54,443 bases of DNA from Myxococcales bacterium. Its GTDB lineage: Bacteria; Myxococcota_A; Polyangia; Polyangiales; Houyiibacteriaceae. Location of the stretch: positions 1-54,443 of the forward strand of contig JAAYBZ010000006.1 of assembly GCA_012744445.1 (NCBI GenBank), in the 5' to 3' direction. Positions 52,200 to 54,443 of the stretch are shown here, piece by piece. The position numbers were made by a program, and so were the translations under genes. How positions within the stretch are numbered: the first letter of the stretch is position 1; the number at the start of each line of letters is the position of its first letter. The notes below the pieces were generated by a model. That model saw only the letters and a program-made list of their open reading frames with translations. It had not been told where the DNA came from and ran no database searches.

Positions 52200-53726
52200 T
52201 CAGCGGCGCATCGTGGGGCGTCGCCCGAGCGCGGCGCCGAGCGCGACGGCTTCGGCGAGCGTTTCTGGATCGCGCATCATCGCCGCGATGCCGCGGGAGG
52301 ACTGGGCGGGGCGGCGCGCCTTGGGCGCGGTCGCCGTGACCCGGTGATCGCCGCGGAGGGCACGCCGCGCGAGCTCGGCGAGCTGCGGCGAGAGGGCGGG
52401 CTTCTCCTGCGCGAGGAGCGCCGCGGCCGCGATGACGAGGAGTGGACGTTCGTGCGGCACCCGCTCCTCGAGGAGCGCCTTGGTGCTGCGGACGACCGCC
52501 GAGTGCTCGGCGTGGAGGTAGCCGAGGCCCGGGATGTCGAGGATGCGGAACCCCTCGAGCGTGGGGTGGTGGAACTCGATGATGCGCGACGCCATCGCGG
52601 CGACCGTCTTCTGTACGAACTCGACGGGGATCTTGGCCGCCGATCCGTCGATCGCGGGGAAGAGGTAGTGCGTCACGCCCTCGAAGAGGCGATCCCATCG
52701 GGCGCGCAGGCGCTTGGCCTCGGAGACGCGGCCGAGCGCCTCGAGGACCTCGAGCACGAAGGCGAAGCGGAGCGCGAGCGGCGGATGCGGCGAGATCCAC
52801 CGTTCGTGCGACTGCATGCGGTGCGCGGCGCGACGGACGCCGGGGTGCTCGGCGAGGGCGAAGAGCGCCTCCGCGTACGCCGGCCCGAAGAGGCTCGTGG
52901 CGTAGAGGTCGGCGAAGAGATCGGGGAGGTAGGGCCCGAAGGCGGCGCGCAGGTAGGCCGGCCGCACCTCGTGCGCCGTGGAAGGCAGCGCCAGGGCCTC
53001 GGGCAGCGAGAGGCCCGAGGCGAGCGTGCGCCCGAGGCCGGGGACGCCGAAGAAGATCGTCTCGCCGACCTCCCGCGCCACCATGGGCATCGCCCGCGGA
53101 TCGTTCCGGGCATCGGCGCTCACCGGGACGAGCGAGAAGGGGAGCTCTTCGTGGTGGAGGCTGCGGTCGACGCGGCCGGCGTGGCGCACCGCGAGGAAGG
53201 GGCGGGCGTCGTACGCGATGCCCTGGACGCGGCAGAACTCGACGAAAGGCGCCGCCGCGAGCTCGGCGACCCGCTCGCCCGCGCGGAGCTCCGGGGTCTC
53301 GTCGGCGCTGCGTTGGCGGAGGATCGTCTCGATGAAGCTCGCCGCACGCTCGAGCTTCTCGAGCGTGTACTCGGCGGCGGGATCCTCCCGCTCGGCCTCG
53401 ATGGAAGCGACGAGCGCCCGCGCCCGGGGGAGGATTCCGTCGATCGCCGCGGCGATCGAAGCGAGGCGGCGATCGCTCCGCGCGTGCTCCGCGAAGGTCT
53501 CGAGCGAGCGCACGAGCATGACGGCGCGCGTGCGGAGGCGCGTGTCGCGGGCCTCGCGTTCGCCGCTCGCCTCGAGGAGGCGCCTCCGGATCTCCTCGAG
53601 CACCTCTTGCGGATCACGCGCCGGCTCGGCCGACGCCTCCTTCTTCTTCTTGCTGAAGAAGGAGAAGATGGTGAGGACGAGCCAGACGATGATCCAGAGG
53701 TTGTCGAAGAGATCGCTGGAATCCAC
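52200..53726 (-). CDS. Membrane-anchored protein of unknown function in floA operon
   Basis: The 508-residue protein has one N-terminal membrane helix (LWIIVWLVLTIFSFF), a lysine-rich boundary (KKKK) and then a cytosolic helical region of about 470 residues. A likely coiled coil (residues 40-130) is followed by strand and helix segments (AYDARPFLAVRHAGRVD, GETIFFGVPGLGRTLA, HPTLEGFRILDIPGLGYLHAEH). I recognise no family. The start GTG 53726 directly follows the stop of the 47-codon gene. Its place after floA suggests an effector or cargo protein of flotillin membrane domains, which is inference. Confidence 0.78.
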   Translation of the reverse strand: MDSSDLFDNLWIIVWLVLTIFSFFSKKKKEASAEPARDPQEVLEEIRRRLLEASGEREARDTRLRTRAVMLVRSLETFAEHARSDRRLASIAAAIDGILPRARALVASIEAEREDPAAEYTLEKLERAASFIETILRQRSADETPELRAGERVAELAAAPFVEFCRVQGIAYDARPFLAVRHAGRVDRSLHHEELPFSLVPVSADARNDPRAMPMVAREVGETIFFGVPGLGRTLASGLSLPEALALPSTAHEVRPAYLRAAFGPYLPDLFADLYATSLFGPAYAEALFALAEHPGVRRAAHRMQSHERWISPHPPLALRFAFVLEVLEALGRVSEAKRLRARWDRLFEGVTHYLFPAIDGSAAKIPVEFVQKTVAAMASRIIEFHHPTLEGFRILDIPGLGYLHAEHSAVVRSTKALLEERVPHERPLLVIAAAALLAQEKPALSPQLAELARRALRGDHRVTATAPKARRPAQSSRGIAAMMRDPETLAEAVALGAALGRRPTMRR

Positions 53727-53870
53727 TCACGGCCTCGGCTTCGTGATGGGGATCGGACGCGGGACGCGAGGACGCGCGAGCGGCCCCTCCTCACCGCGGC
53801 GCATGAGGATCTCGGCGATGACGAGGCGTTTGACGAAGTCCTTCCCGCGGACCGGTCCGATCTCGTTCAC
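53727..53870 (-). CDS. 47-residue conserved-looking small protein in floA operon
   Basis: A small frame starts at GTG 53870, three bases after the floA stop, behind a GGAG ribosome site that overlaps that stop codon region. It ends directly before the next gene. The product is basic and proline-rich at the end (RPRVPRPIPITKPRP), with a short hydrophobic helix-like part (FVKRLVIAEILMRRG). Its position fills the gap between floA and the 508-residue gene with no unused bases, which strongly suggests a real gene. I recognise no family; a protein-binding adaptor through the Pro-Arg tail is only a guess. Confidence 0.6.
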   Translation of the reverse strand: MNEIGPVRGKDFVKRLVIAEILMRRGEEGPLARPRVPRPIPITKPRP

Positions 53871-53873
53871 CGC

Positions 53874-54443
53874 TCACTCCTTCTCGGGGTTCTCGCTCGA
53901 CGAGCGCCCGATGGCGTCGCGCATCTGCGTGTCGGCCGCGAGGTTGCGGAGCTGGTAGTAGTCCATCACGCCGAGGTTGCCCTTCTCGAGCGCGGTGGCC
54001 ATGGCGCGCGGCACCATCGCCTCGGCCTCGACGAGCTTGGCCTTCATCTCCTGGACCTTGGCGCGCATCTCCTGCTCGGCGGCCACGGCGAGGGCGCGGC
54101 GGCTCTCGGCCTGCGCCTGCGCGATCTGCTTGTCGGCCTCGGCCTTCTCGGTGAGGAGCTTGGCGCCGATGTTCGCGCCGACGTCGATGTCGGCGATGTC
54201 GATGGAGAGGATCTCGAACGCCGTGCCGCTGTCGAGGCCACGCGAGAGGACGTTCTTGGAGATCCGATCCGGGTTCTCGAGCACCACGGCGTAGCTCTCG
54301 GCCGAGCCGATGGTGGACACGATGCCCTCACCCACGCGCGCGATGACCGTCTCCTCGGTGGCGCCGCCGACGAGGCGGTTGAGGTTGGAGCGCACGGTGA
54401 TGCGCGTGAGGACGATGAGCTGGATGCCGTCCTTCGCGACGGC
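53874..54443 (-). CDS. floA: Flotillin-like protein FloA (5' end outside window)
   Basis: The frame is open to the end of the window and the visible part is the C-terminal 190 residues of a FloA/YqfA-type flotillin. Landmarks are [41 protein letters not shown], the Ala/Glu/Lys coiled coil and [21 protein letters not shown]. FloA scaffolds membrane microdomains that organise signalling and protein quality control. The N-terminal membrane hairpin and SPFH start lie upstream of the window. It is the first visible gene of a four-gene minus-strand operon, followed by the 47-codon gene three bases on. Confidence 0.93.
   Translation of the reverse strand, partial: AVAKDGIQLIVLTRITVRSNLNRLVGGATEETVIARVGEGIVSTIGSAESYAVVLENPDRISKNVLSRGLDSGTAFEILSIDIADIDVGANIGAKLLTEKAEADKQIAQAQAESRRALAVAAEQEMRAKVQEMKAKLVEAEAMVPRAMATALEKGNLGVMDYYQLRNLAADTQMRDAIGRSSSENPEKE

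Noticed and set aside
1..54443. tRNA, rRNA, CRISPR, insertion sequence or prophage signals
   Set aside because: I found no cloverleaf-like sequence with CCA end, no regularly spaced repeats, no transposase or integrase motifs and no attachment-site duplication. Absence judged by eye is not proof.

Overview
The window is about 54 kb of very GC-rich bacterial chromosome, densely packed with genes whose third codon positions are almost all G or C. It most likely comes from a Myxococcota bacterium of the Polyangia type (Sandaracinus-like); this is an inference. The supporting signs are a C-terminal cell-surface tag of the MYXO-CTERM type, a DUF4388 protein next to a GGDEF-like protein, a very large Ser/Thr kinase, a lipoprotein rich in cysteine repeats, and many small lipoproteins of unknown function. 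I found no tRNA, rRNA, CRISPR array, insertion sequence, phage gene or integration site, so this looks like core and lineage-specific chromosome.

Region 1 (1-7838) is one run of nine overlapping genes. It holds a degenerate GGDEF-like protein, a receiver/DUF4388 protein and a complete seven-subunit Mrp cation/proton antiporter (mrpA to mrpG). Region 2 (7839-14153) holds Holliday-junction genes in an unusual layout. ruvA-ruvB face right and yebC-ruvC face left, with a GIDE-like membrane protein and a large multidomain membrane protein between them. Region 3 (14199-20712) carries a lipoprotein, a type II NADH dehydrogenase, a cysteine-repeat lipoprotein, a Na/phosphate cotransporter, a cellulose-synthase-like glycosyltransferase and another lipoprotein.

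Region 4 (21103-25837) encodes an RND efflux adaptor and pump without an outer-membrane channel, followed by a YHS-domain lipoprotein. Region 5 (25859-35034) lies mostly on the minus strand: a 1088-residue kinase with a long helical N-terminus, a CPBP-family membrane protease coupled to gltX, a secreted protein, a probable outer-membrane protein and a CmpX-like channel protein. Region 6 (35169-41925) holds a lipoprotein hydrolase, an unrecognised 415-residue protein, a host-attachment-family protein, a short-chain dehydrogenase with a strong terminator, and a MYXO-CTERM surface protein.

Region 7 (39922-48705) contains two paralogous four-cysteine lipoproteins that flank the MYXO-CTERM gene. 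It also has a coupled M16 peptidase pair with two envelope proteins upstream, trpS, and a small lipoprotein with LEA-like 11-residue repeats. Region 8 (48814-54443) has a Ski2-like helicase facing a minus-strand operon of floA (cut by the window end), a 47-codon gene, a 508-residue membrane-anchored protein and a HAD phosphatase.

No single region is clearly a new defence or mobile system. The best candidates for undescribed biology are the paired four-cysteine lipoproteins around the MYXO-CTERM protein, the floA-linked operon with its tiny gene, the membrane/His-rich/phosphatase-like/GDPD-like fusion inside the ruv cluster, the signalling-like pair fused by overlap to the Mrp operon, and the LEA-repeat lipoprotein.
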